Below are positions 43,995-55,197 of a stretch of DNA of 64,000 nt, piece after piece (the first letter of the stretch is position 1; each line of letters starts with the position of its first letter). This DNA comes from Platerodrilus igneus (lineage: Eukaryota; Arthropoda; Insecta; Coleoptera; Lycidae), in contig JARFIW010000999.1 of assembly GCA_036346225.1 (NCBI GenBank), forward strand, positions 6,059,001-6,123,000, written 5' to 3'. Made by a program: the position numbers and the translations under genes. The notes below the pieces were generated by a model. The model made no database searches, had not been told where the DNA came from, and saw only the letters and a list, made by a program, of their open reading frames with translations.

Positions 43995-44297
43995 TGTAGC
44001 GGACTACTATTAACGCGTTCGTCAATTTAGAACAAGTAATAACAAAAGTCTTTATTACTCACTACTCACAAGTCTAATTAACAGTATATGCTTTATTTAT
44101 AGATGTTTTTAGTCTAATTAACAATGAAGCACTATCACACTAATGCTATTTACAAGCACTAATATCTTCTTAAACTAAATCCTTAACCTTAAGTCTTCTT
44201 AACAACACTAACGCTACTATAATTTATTTATTACTCTTTTGTCTATTTATGTACAAGCTGGCGGTACGATATGCACGTTCACATAACACAAATTTAT
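43995..44297 (-). mobile_element. LTR of Gypsy copy 3, first part
   Basis: Begins TGTAGCGG on the plus strand, as in the LTR at 60342. At 44286-44297 the LTR word ACACAAATTTAT is duplicated by the insertion of PLE-2, and the LTR continues at 47073. Confidence 0.85.
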
Positions 44298-47072
44298 TCT
44301 TCTTAATCTTCCTTGGGGATTAAACCACTCATAGTTTTTAAAATTATCTTTATTAACGTTTCGATCCATAACCTAGGATCGTTTTCAAAATAATAAAACT
44401 TCAACTTTGACATTTATGACATAAATTGAAGGTGACTTTGATTTATTGATGTTTGAAATATTTGGTTTGAGTACACTAAGCAAAAATTTTTAAAGTTTAA
44501 ATGAATAATTGCCTTCAATTTGTGTTACGGCCTGGGACCGACTTTTTTAGGTAGCCAATACGCTTAACGTGAAATCAGCTGATTAATTTTTATTGTAAAA
44601 ATTCAATAACTTGGGAATTGGAAAACATTTTTTAACATGTTTCTATTTATACAATTTAGAGGATGGTTATTAAAAAAGTGTGCGATTGCATTATTGAAAG
44701 GCTTAAGTAGTCGTTTTTTTATATTTATTTTGAGGGGGAAAATTCATTATGATTTAGGCTACCTCTTTGGTAGATTTTAACATTGTTCTGAGGTAACCTT
44801 ATGGTGGGTTTACACTTGTCAGATACCAATGTTGTTCTATGAAGGTTGTATATGGATCTGAGGCGACCCTATGGCGGGTTTACACTTGTCAGATACCAAT
44901 GCTGTTTTACAGGGGTTGTTAATATGCTTCAGCATCATCATCATTGGATCTTCATCTCAAAACTGGTTGGACACGTACCTGCACTTATTTATATTTTGAG
45001 TTAGCTTCCCTTCTATTGTTTTCTAATTTTATGTTTTATTTCACCGAGATTCAGTGAAGGAGGTTAAGCAACCTGTGGCTACCAAGATCCCCCAACACTT
45101 AGATATTTGCCGAAATAATGGTTTTCTAGTTAATATACTTATTGTTATATAATTAGTTATTGTATGTATAAATAGAAATCGTGTATGTAGGCTGTATTTC
45201 ATGTTAATATCGCAAGGAAAACCCAGGAAAAACTTGCAATGCTACCTAGATATTGGGGGCATTTGATTTTCATTTGCTATTTCTTTTGTTATTTCTTTTA
45301 GTAATGGAATCCATTGTTTACTGAAAGTTACGGATTCGTTTGCAACGCAGTTATTTTTATGTAAGGTTATATAAGCAGCTTCTTTGATTTTGCGTTTTGG
45401 TGGTTTTCTTCTTTGTCGATAATTTTGCGTCCTCCCATTTTATTTTATGACTGGAGTCCCATGCATGTTGGCAATTCATGGATTTTTCAAATTTTCTATT
45501 TTTTATATATGATTTATGTTCTTTTAATCGAACTTCAAATGGTCTGGAACTTTCCCCTATATAAAACTTATTGCATTCGCACGGTATTTTGTAGATACAG
45601 TTTTTGAACTTTGTATTGCGTTTTGGGTTTTGTTTTTGTTAATTGTGCTCTTAGTGTATTGTTGGTTCTAAATACTGTTTTAATTCTAAATTTGTTTTCT
45701 ATTCTTTGAATTTTTCGGAGAATCCTTTTATGTATGGTATTGAGAGCATTTTGTTGTGTGTATCATTGTTTTTGTTTTCTTTTCTTTATTTTTAGGGTTT
45801 TTATTCATTTCTTTCTCTATTATTCTTTTAGGATATTTGTTTTCTATTAGTGTACATCTGATTAGGTCTTTCTCTTTTTAAAATTTCTTCGTTTGATGAT
45901 ATTAATTTTGCTCTATCATACATGGTTTTGATAATTCCTCGTTTGACACAGTGTGGGTGGTTTGAATCGAAGTTTAAGTATCTGTTTGTGTGCGTTGGTT
46001 TTCTATATACCGATGTATTAATTGCTGTATCGTTTTTGCTAACGAGAATATCTAAAAACGGAAGTTTTCCATGTTGTTCTAATTCATATGTGAATTTAAT
46101 AGTTGGTTCTATTTCGTTAATTGATTGTACAAAGTTTTTAATTAGTTCTGTATTATGAGGCCAAATAGCATAGACATCATCTACGTATCTCTAAGTATTG
46201 GAGGATCTTGGTAGCCACAGGTTGCTTAACCTCCTTCACTGAATCTCGGTGAAATAAAACATAAAATTAGAAAACAATAGAAGGGAAGCTAACTCAAAAT
46301 ATAAATAAGTGCAGGTACGTGTCCAACCAGTTTTGAGATGAAGATCCAATGATGACGATGATGAAGCATATTAACAACCCCTTTAAAACAGCATTGGTAT
46401 CTGACAAGTGTAAACCCGCAATAAGGTTACCTCACAACCATATACAATCTCCGCTAAACAGTATTGGTTTCTGACAAGTGTAAACCCGCCATAGGGTCGC
46501 CTCAGATCCATATACAACCTTCATAGAACAACATTGGTATCTGACAAGTGTAAACCCACCATAAGGTTACCTCAGAACAATGTTAAAATCTACCAAAGAG
46601 GTAGCCTAAATCACAATGATTTCCCCTTCAAAATAAATATAAAAAAAAGACTACTTAAGCCTTTTAATAATGCAATTGCACACTTCTTTAATAACCATCC
46701 TCTAAATTGTATAAATAGAAACATGTTAAAAAATGTTTTCCAATTCCCAATCAGCTGATTTCACGTTAAGCGTATTGGCTACCTAAAAAAAGTCGGTCCC
46801 AGGCCGTAACACAAATTGAAGGCAATCATTCATTTAAACTTTAAAAATTTTGCTTAGTGTACTCAAACCAAATATTTCAAACATCAATAAATCAAAGTCA
46901 CCTTCAATTTATGTCATAAATGTCAAACTTGAAGTTTTTATTATTTTGAAAACGATCCTAGGTTATGGATCGAAACGTTAATAAAGATAATTTTAAAAAC
47001 TATGAGTGGTTTAATCCCCAAAGAAGATTAAGAAGAATACTAAACAAACCACAACAAACATACAGGGAGTAT
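44298..47072 (-). mobile_element. Penelope-like element family 2 with long inverted arms and 12-bp TSD
   Basis: ACACAAATTTAT flanks the insertion (44286-44297 and 47073-47084). The outer arms, about 44298-45110 and 46191-47036, are inverted copies of each other, over 800 bp each. Each arm consists of a PLE terminal repeat, with the typical 'aacgatcctaggttatgga' and 'cgaaacgttaataaagat', followed by a block of LINE-tail units. The centre (45111-46190) is PLE coding sequence. A tail of about 35 bp is present only on the right (47037-47072). Inverted terminal repeats and a single-sided tail are known PLE features; the LINE tails in the arms are not. Confidence 0.82.
45240..46190 (-). pseudogene. 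PLE-2 RT C-terminal part and GIY-YIG endonuclease
   Basis: Read on the minus strand, the RT starts at YVDDVYAIWPHNTELIKNF (catalytic YVDD at about 46190-46150). IKFTYELEQHGKLPFLDILV and KPTHTNRYLNFDSNHPHCVK follow, then linker. The GIY-YIG domain (CIYKIPCECNKFYIGESSRP) is at about 45600-45540, and the C-terminus (WIPLLKEITKEIANENQM) ends at about 45255. The RT part upstream of YVDD is missing, exactly at the inner end of the right arm. Small frame changes occur in the linker. It differs clearly from PLE-1. Confidence 0.85.
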
Positions 47073-47281
47073 ACACAAATTTATATTTTCTATAGGACTT
47101 TCAAAACGTAATAACCAACTAACTATACACGATATGATTTATATACGACCCATCTTATATATACCCTAAAATTAACTAGATGATTTATAGTCTGGTTTTG
47201 CTCGAATGTTCTAGACTTCTGTAGAATACAGTTCGGTTATGCAACTTGCGTGTTTGACGGATTGCCTAATAGTTCATAACA
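47073..47281 (-). mobile_element. LTR of Gypsy copy 3, second part
   Basis: Continues the LTR after PLE-2 ('aaaacgtaataaccaactaac' through 'gacggattgcctaatagttc') and ends at ATAACA (47281). Joined with 43995-44297, the length is about 500 bp, somewhat shorter than the 541-542 bp of the other copies. Confidence 0.82.
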
Positions 47282-47994
47282 GTATATTAAAAAAATTTCT
47301 AAAAATTTTCAACCATTATTTAACGGATTTGTATAATTTGTAATCGAAGTTTGCAACTGTAATTCTTCTAATAGTATAATATTTTGTCGTAAAAACAAAT
47401 CTAATTAAATCTAAATGAAGTATACTTTTAAATCGAAAGCGCTTTCTAGTTGTTTGTCATTTAATAAAATAAGAAAGGCTTTAAAAATACATCTTCTAAA
47501 GAACATTTCAATTTAATTCTTGTACGCGTTTATACCCAAAAATGAAAATGTTTTCAAACTCAAAGCTTTTTGACTGTAGTGTATTAGTGAGCGTCATGTA
47601 CGCAAGGCTTTTTACTCCAGTAATTGGCCACCGTGCTTAAAGCTTTTAAGCATCCGCTTCTACCTTTATACATTTTTAAAAAGCCCTTCTAAAAAGCAGC
47701 TCTCGCGGTAGTGTGTGTATGTGTGCTGAGTGACGCTGTATGTGTCCGCCCCACATTTTTCAGAATTTTTATTAAAATGCAATGCCGTATTTAGATGTAA
47801 AAAGTAGACGCTACCGCTGAGGTACTTTCCATAAAAACACGTTATTCTAAAAACGCGTTAAAGGTCTGATAATCAAAATTGACAGAAAATATGTTGTTTG
47901 GAGATAATTGTGCAAGCTTTCTTGTGTCACACATATTGTGTCTGTATAAATTGCAATATTTGCCGAACAACCGTTGTAAATACTCAAAATCTGG
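47282..47994. other. Non-coding stretch between Gypsy copy 3 and LINE L4
   Basis: AT-rich, nothing recognised. Confidence 0.5.
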
Positions 47995-49104
47995 TCATCA
48001 TAATTAAGTCTTCAGTCCTAGCACTAGTTGGACGCGTACCTTTATTGTTTACTACTCTGAACTAACTTCCTACACATTTCCCTGAAACTCTCACAGCCCA
48101 GATCTCTCACTATCTGTGTGCAATAGTCTAATTTAAGTTTACCTTTACTTCTCTTTTTTGCCATCTCTGCTTCTAATATTTCCCGCACTATTTCCGCATG
48201 TCTTAGTATGTGTCCTATCATCCATCCTATCTTTCCTATTTTTTACTGTTTTCCACATATTTCTTTCTTCCCCTACCATTTCGAAAACCTCTTTGTCCTT
48301 AACTTTCTCTGTCCATGATATCTTCAAGATACGTGTGTAGCACCCTTTTTCAAAAGCATCTACCTTTTTACAATTCCTTTCTCCCACCGTCCACGTTTCA
48401 CAGCCGTACAGTGCTACTGTGCTTCATACATATTTTGAATAATCTTTTCCTTGTTTTTAAGTTTGTTGTCTTTGAACATAGTAGTTGCTTTTTCTAGTTA
48501 AATGCAACACACGGCCTAGTACTAATTATTGTTTTATATCTGTTGCACTCTTCCCATCTTGTGTTATTTGACTTCCTAAGTAGCAAAAATCTTTAACCTC
48601 TTGAAAGTTCTCGTTTTCTCTTTGTATTCTAGTTTTTTATTTATTTTACCCTCCTTTGCATACTAGTACTTTAGTTTTATTTTTATTAATTTTCATACTG
48701 TATCCCTCTGTTAGTACTGCTTCTATTTCATTAAGAGTTGCTTCTAACTTTTCCTTGCTACATGCTAATACTACTATACCATCTGTAAATTTGACAGCAT
48801 TCATTGCCTCATCGACGTACAAGTTAAAAATTAATGGGGATAGAGTACATCCCTGTCTCACCTCTGTCCTAATATTTACTTCTCTACTTTCTTGCTCTAG
48901 TTATATTACCGCCGTTTGCTCCTTGTATAAGTTATGTACTATTCGTGTATCCCTATAACTCATTCCAATCTTTTTTAATATTTCGAACATTTTCGTTCTT
49001 TTTACATTATCGAATGCTTTTTCCAAATCTACTAACCCTATATACACGCTTTCTCGTTTTTCTATTGTTTATTCCATTAACACCCTTATAGTTAAGATAG
49101 TCTC
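47995..49104 (-). pseudogene. EN-RT LINE copy L4, 3' part (RT and C-terminus)
   Basis: The minus strand reads RT palm MRQGCTLSPLIFNLYVDEAMN and FTDGIVVLACS at 48861-48770, where the second catalytic Asp is Gly. KINKNKTKVLVCKG follows, then the C-terminal block (SWTEKVKDKEVFEMVGEERNM) at 48387-48270. The 3' end, 'actgaagacttaattatgat' on the minus strand, is at about 47995-48016. The 5' part continues at 56984-57237 after the Maverick insertion. Confidence 0.85.
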
Positions 49105-49112
49105 AGTAGGTA

Positions 49113-49196
49113 TATAGGGCCGGTCCTAATTCAAAACGCGACAGACGTATTTTCCATGTGTAAAATACGTCTGTCACGTTTTGAATTAGACCCTAT
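49113..49196. repeat. Hairpin at the tip of the Maverick TIR
   Basis: A stem of about 33 bp ('cctaattcaaaacg..acagacgtatttt' with its inverse) and a loop around 'ccatgtgt'. The same hairpin is in the right TIR near 56890-56975. It could be an integrase recognition or replication structure; that is inference. Confidence 0.8.
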
Positions 49197-49630
49197 AATT
49201 TCAATGTAAAATAGTTGTGAAAACATGAATTCTTATATACTTTCAATGTAAAATACTTGTGGGCACGTTTTGAATTAGGATCGGCTTTATATTACTTTCA
49301 ATGAAAGATATTTCAAAACACAAGTATGTTGAAAAAATGTAAATGCAGAGAAGAATGTGTGTAGCTGTTTTGAATTCGGTTTTCTAGCGAGAAGTTACAC
49401 GTGCACCGTTTTGAATTAGGATCGGCGTTATATACTTTTAATGTAAAATGTGAAAACCTGAATTCTTTTCAAATGTAAAATACTTGTGGGCACGTTTTGA
49501 ATTAGGATCGTCTTTATATTACTTTCAATGTAACACACGTATGTTGAAAAATGTAAGTGCAGAGAAAATGTGTGTAGATGTTTTGAATTTGGTTTTCTAG
49601 CGAGACAGTATGACAGATGCAAAAAAATAT
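49197..49630. repeat. Sub-terminal repeats (GTTTTGAATTAGGATCGGC class)
   Basis: GTTTTGAATT followed by AGGATCG, AGGACCG or (C/T)GG(A/T)TTTCTAG appears about every 80-110 bases (near 49267, 49364, 49408, 49494, 49580) between 'ttcaatgtaaaatac' units. The right TIR has the inverse set. Confidence 0.75.
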
Positions 49631-49914
49631 CGCATTCAAGTCAATTGTGTTTTTTAATTAAAGTGGTTTCTGATTTATGTTTAGAGGCTGCAAATACACA
49701 TGGGCCGGTTTTAATTCAAAAATGAGTTCACTCTTGTGATAGGTTGAAAAGTGGGTTGGCAAAGTACGCAGATGGTGGTAATCTGCTATATAAGGAGATT
49801 GCTCCTAATATTAATTTAATTAGTCGAAGTTTACTGCATATATTTACATACAAACATGTATATAATTGATATTCAGGGATATAAATACAAGAAAAACGAG
49901 TTTGTGTGCAAAGA

Positions 49915-50360
49915 AATTGCGGTTTTGAACTTGTTGGAAGGTGTTGTTTGGCATCAAATTTTTTAAACTGCCAATGCAGTCTAGTTGTTTGAGCCAAGAT
50001 CATATAAAACATAACGACTGGGTGACAAGAAATATTCATGGTCTTTCTTGGGATGAATTTTCAACGGCTGGAATGGTGTTATCATATATAGCGCTTTATT
50101 TGAAGCAAATTATCCGACCCGGTGAAGAAGTATTTGTGAAGGGTCTAGAAAAGAAGAAATTGATTGAAACCTATCTAATGCAAAAAAACGTTGTAATTGA
50201 TATGCTTGCACGAGGTTGTCCTAAGCTATCGGAGTTAAAAATCAACAACCGTTTAAAATATAACATCCATTGTTGTAGACACAGCAATAATAATCTGCAA
50301 TATGCAAAACAAAATACTTTGTTATTAAAAGAATGGCTTGATAATAATAAAAAACAATAG
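49915..50360 (+). pseudogene. Unidentified TIR-borne gene, left copy (frameshifted N-terminus)
   Basis: The same protein as at 12533-12985, of unknown function. The main frame is open from 49941 to the stop at 50358-50360. The segments HNDWVTRNIHGLSWDEF, IIRPGEEVFVKGLEKKKL and RGCPKLSELKINNRLK and the Cys/His end CCRHSNNNLQYAKQ are kept; one Cys of the third copy is Tyr here. An extra T in the T-run at 49960-49965 shifts the N-terminal part (KEIAVLNLLEGVVWHQI) out of frame. The right TIR copy has the same extra base. Confidence 0.7.
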
Positions 50361-50893
50361 AAAGATTGTGTCTGTATTATTTATTTTAATATAATTTTAC
50401 AATGTTTGCCGAAGCAAATTATCCGACCCGGTGAAGAAGTATGTGAAGGGTATAGAAAAGAAGAAATGGATGGAAACCTATCTATTGCAAAACAAAATAC
50501 TTTGTTATTAAAAGAATGGTTTGATAATAATAAAACGATAGAAAAGATTGTGTATGTATTATTATTGTAGTCAGTAAGAAATTCTTTAATGCTGATGTCT
50601 GCAGAAAAAACAATTAAACTCAGACAGCACGAATGGGACTCTCAACCCTGAAAGCAATTATAATTGATCAACGCAATAGCTCTTTACTGGTTTTACAACA
50701 TTTAACAAATTGTACAGATATCTCGAAAAATTTGCCAAAGACAGACAAACAGATAGGCAGACTGACTGCACCAATTTTCTCGTTCTCGCTTTTAAAGAAT
50801 AACAAGTCGTAGTTATTTAAATCGCGAACTCAGTTTATCTGCAAGAAATATATAAACGTGGAAATTTATGAAATGCTCCAACTTTAAAAAAAA

Positions 50894-51277
50894 TACAACA
50901 ATACAGTTCAAAATACTATCGGAGTCAAACCTGTAAAAGTTGATAAATCAAATGAAAAAACTATTCTTAAATCATTATTTACCCACATCAAACTTGCAAG
51001 CAAAATACCAAAATATTCAATTAAAGACAGTGTGAGGATTAGTAAACACATGGAAGCATTTACGAAAGGTTACACGCCAAACTGGTCAAATGAAATTTTT
51101 AAGATTAAAAAGGTAAACGTAACCAATCCGACAACATATATATTAGAAGATCAAGACGAAAAAGAAATCAAAGGTGCATTTTATGAAATGGAGTTGCAAA
51201 AGGTTAAACATCCAGGAATTTACCTGGTAGAAAAAGTCTTAAGAAAGAGGGTAAATAAAGTCTTTGTAAATGGTTAG
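50894..51277 (+). pseudogene. Maverick/Polinton integrase, C-terminal fragment
   Basis: An open frame of 127 codons starts at the TIR edge: YNNTVQNTIGVKPVKVDKSN (end of the catalytic core), KYSIKDSVRISKHMEAFTKG, TPNWSNEIFKIKKV, NPTTYILEDQDEKEIKGAFY, ELQKVKHPGIYLVEKVLRKR. It is the C-terminal SH3/chromo-like region typical of Maverick integrases (which join element DNA to the genome). The catalytic DDE core is missing; it was removed by the internal deletion that fused the domain to the TIR. This fragment is the main evidence for the Maverick call. Confidence 0.85.
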
Positions 51278-51359
51278 GCTTCTCTAACGTACACAATAGC
51301 TGGATCGATAAAAATAATGTTTGCTAGAAGTTGTTATAATAATAGTTAGTAAGGCTAAC

Positions 51360-51722
51360 ATTGTAAAATTATATTAAAATAAATAATACAGACAAAATTT
51401 TTCTATTGTTTTTTATTATTATATAACCATTCTTATATTAAAATAAATAATACAGACAAAATCTTTCTTTTGTTTTGCGCATTGCAGATTATTATTGCTG
51501 TGTCTATAACAATGGATGTTATATTTTAAACGATTGTTGATTTTTAACTCCGATAGTTTAGGACAACCTAGTGCAAGCATATCAGTTACAATGTTTTGCA
51601 TTAGATAGGTTTCAATCAATTTCTTCTTTTCTAAACCCTTCACAAATACTTCTTCACCGGGTCGGATAATTTGCTTCAAATAAAGCGCTATATGATAACT
51701 TCATTCCAGCCGTTGTTTCTAC
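51360..51722 (-). pseudogene. Internal fragment of the TIR-borne gene
   Basis: The minus strand frame 51679-51419 encodes the middle and end (KQIIRPGEEVFVKGLEKKKL ... LALGCPKLSEL ... RHSNNNLQCAKQ) followed by unrelated residues. It is an extra, 5'-truncated copy inside the element, with part of its 3' flank duplicated around 51375-51460. Confidence 0.7.
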
Positions 51723-52009
51723 AATCGTTAGGACTGCATTTATTTAATTAAAATGTAAAATGAATAGTGAAATACTGAACGTGCGTGAAAAAGTTTACTT
51801 CGACAATGCAATTGTTAATATTGAAACACATACTCATCCACCTTATGCTAACTCATCTTTAAACAATAACAAACTGGATTTTTTAAACAGAACGGTTACT
51901 ACTACTATTTTTCTGTACAATACATTTATGCTAATATAGTTAAACTCGGGTAGATTGAAAGGTATCCTATTTTTAGATAAATCCAAAACGAAAAAAAATG
52001 CGTACTTGT

Positions 52010-52125
52010 GAAGGTTTCAATCAATTTCTTATTTTCTAAACCCTTCACAAATACTTCTTCACCGGGTCGGATAATTTGATTCAAATAAAGCGCTATATAT
52101 ATGATAACACCATTCCAGCCGTTTC
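52010..52125 (-). pseudogene. Short fragment of the TIR-borne gene
   Basis: Matches the segment encoding IRPGEEVFVKG and its 5' flank (reverse of 'tcacaaatacttcttcaccg'). Too short to encode anything. Confidence 0.6.
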
Positions 52126-55100
52126 TTGCCTGAACAAAGCACGTTCATCATCAGAAAAAGTTAATACTGAATTTTAATTTCCAATAACAACAATCTCACA
52201 TAATTTTTTTCATTCAGCTGAGTTTTACGGAAAAAAACGCGTAAGCAAAAAACAACTGTAAAAGAAATAGCATACAAATCAAAATAATTGCATAGCGAAT
52301 TGCTTTGAATGCAATTGTTAAAAAAAATCCCCTATATTTACGTTTTTTATTCAAGACGATTTTCAAGCTTGAATCGTGCATGCGATCTAAACAATTGCAG
52401 AGTTGCTTTCAGTACGTTACTATGACAAACAATTCGCTATGCAAGCATTTCCAATATTTACATACTGAAGGCAACTCTGAGCAAAACAACTGCAAAAGGA
52501 GTTAGCATACAACATCATTTTTTTCATTCAGTTGGGTTTACTTCAAAAAAAATTCTTGTTTGCAGTATAATAATAAAAATGTTTTATACGACCTTTGATT
52601 TATGATGTGTACAGAAAATACACTATCATTACAGCGCTATTTTTTTTTTTATTATGATTACATATGAAATATTTTAAATAAAAACAAAGCAAATTTTGAA
52701 AAAAAATGTCTCAGATTAAACCGTCTTTGTTTAATAATTTTTACACACTCATGGTTTAAAAAAAAACATTCAGCAGTTTTATTATATAACAGTACCTTTA
52801 AAGAATTTCACACAAATTACCTATATATGCATGTAAATTGTGTCAGCGGTAATCTAAAGCTTATTCTATAAATATTACTACTTAAGGATTTATTTGCATT
52901 GCATTATTTTTAAACGAAAAATTAATCTAAAGAAAAATATCATAATTTACACGCACTCATGGTTTTTTTAAAAACCCGATATTAAGAAAAACATTTTCCA
53001 GTACGTTGGTAGAACTAAAGAATTTTTTCTTATTTAGCATGATTAGCGTAAAACATAAACCCGCACAAATTACTATATCCCTATATATGCATATAAAGTC
53101 AATTTTTGTTAATTTTTTATGGAAAATAAATTATGCTAGCAGTAATATAAAACGAAATTAATCTAATTTAGGTTTTATTATGCGCCTTCTTGCAATTTCT
53201 TTTTCAGACAATAAATGTAATTCATTATTTCTGCTGAGCAGTACCTATACTTTTCAGTAAAACTGAATGTGATTTTGTATCAAGGTTTATTTTATTATAA
53301 AAAAATGTGTTCAATTCTAACTTCTTCTCTGCATTGCCCTAAGCGAATAAAAAGAAACGTTGTAAAAAAATTAACTCATGCCTTAATCGACTAATACAGT
53401 AATATTGACGGGAATTGATGTTACTTTCTGCAACGAAAACAATTTTTAACACAGTACTCGCTGGTCGTATGTATCAGTGGTTGAGGTACTAAGAATTCTT
53501 TTATCATCACTTGGATTGAGAACAATTTTGTTTTGTTTAATAGTAAACACATCATGTTTTTACTGATATAATTAAACATTACTGTTTCTGTACAGTCTGA
53601 TATCGATTAAAAAATGTATAAACTCAAGTTCTTTCAGTTGTACTGAAAAAGTACGCAATTTTTTTTCAGAAAACGATGCAAATTTTTAATTTTTTCTAAC
53701 AGGTCAGTTTATTATTTAATATAAATACTTCACGTAGATTTTTTACCAACAGTATAGAAAAAAGTCTATGATATCGATTAAAAAAATGTATAAAAGTCAA
53801 GTTCTTTCAGTTGTACTGAAAAAAAAGTAAATATTTCAAAATGATTTCTAGGTATAATTTAATTTTTTTGTTTTGCAATTGACAACTTTAATTTTAAAAT
53901 ATGGTATATACGCGTGCACAGTTTCGAAGCCAGACCGGTCTTCCATTAATGCTGACTAAGTGGATTTATTTATTATTCTGTTGATGATAGCATTAAATTT
54001 CTCGCTTTTTATTTTTCCTGTGGATGTCAGCATTAAAAAAATTTATACATGACTGGCTTTATTAAATTTTCTATAGATTTCATATTTTCTACAATTGCTA
54101 TCTAGACAATACCTTAGCATTAAATTCTTGCTTACATGAGTTGAATTTTCTGCTGTTCTTGTTGTTTAATATCCTCATATACTCAAGATATGTGTGTGTG
54201 ATAATCGTTCAATCTTTATTGTCAAGTTGTAGTTGTGTGTTCTATAGAACAAATCAAAAAATTGTCCTTGTCAGGAAAGAATAATGATAGTGATTGGGCT
54301 AAAATTATTGAGTAGTTTATAGTCAATCCAAATTAAGTACTGGTGAAAAAATCGTTGACGCCGTAAGCAGATCCACCAATTGCAAACGTACGACCTGATG
54401 ACACCAATACAGAGTATGTATTCTTTAGCTTAATATATATAGATTTAATTTTCTTAATGCACATACTTGATATAATATTCATTTGAATCTTTTTTTTAGT
54501 TAACACGAAGAAGAACAACCAGAAACGACCGCGCGTCAAAGATGAAGAAGACAGCCCTCATAGAATTGATAATGCAATATTTTTTTTAACCGTTCAGAGT
54601 TGGAGTGAGTTAGAACTGTTCTTTTATATTTGGGAACTTAAGTGAATTATAGTACGTTTATTCTAGAGTACATAACATTATATATATGTATTTTATAGAT
54701 TACAATAAAGAAAAATACATTGTGTGTTTCATTTCACATTACTCCCGATTTAATAACTACGTAATCTCAGTTTACAGAACGGTGTAAAACAATTTTTGAC
54801 TTTTAATCTGAGTGCATATTTCGAATAGATGCTCTCATTTTTTTGCGATTAAAGTTAGAAATGCATTTCAAATAGATGCTTTCATATTTTTGTAATTGAA
54901 ATTAGAAATGCATGTGATCTAAAATTGCAGAGTTGCCTTCAGTACGTAAATATGGAAATGCAAATGCTGAAGAAGCATTAGACTAGACTATCGTTGACAA
55001 GAAAAAAGCTGTCTGACATGGGTTGAATTTTCTGCTGTTCTTATTGTTTAATATCTTTATATATACTCAAGATATGTGTGTGATAATCGCTCAATCTTTA

Positions 55101-55197
55101 TTGTCAAGTTGTAGTTGTGTTCTATAGAACAAATAAAAAAATGAAAACTTTTGTTAAAATTACCCTTGTCAGGAAAGAATAATGATAGTGGCTTTTT
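52126..55197. other. Non-coding interior of the Maverick derivative
   Basis: Very AT-rich. It has short repeated words ('aaaagtcaagttctttcagttgtactg' near 53625 and 53795; 'gcagagttgc(t/c)ttcagtacgt' near 52395 and 54930). A direct repeat of about 150 bp is found at 54135-54290 and 55010-55195. No ORF with a recognisable domain; the 68-codon frame at 54333-54539 has no features. Confidence 0.6.
54135..55195. repeat. Direct repeat pair in the Maverick interior
   Basis: 54135-54290 and 55010-55195 share 'gaattttctgctgttctt', 'atactcaagatatgtgtgtg', 'caatctttattgtcaagttg' and 'gtcaggaaagaataatgatagtg'. The second copy ends at the right TIR. Confidence 0.75.

Larger units (their letters stand above)
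49105..50893 (+). repeat. Left TIR of the Maverick derivative
   Basis: It pairs with 55198-56983 on the reverse strand along nearly its full length. It comprises a hairpin tip (49113-49196), a cluster of sub-terminal repeats (49197-49630), the unidentified gene, and a 3' part with a degenerate second copy of the gene's middle and end (50400-50560). Integrase sequence starts directly at its inner end. Confidence 0.85.
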
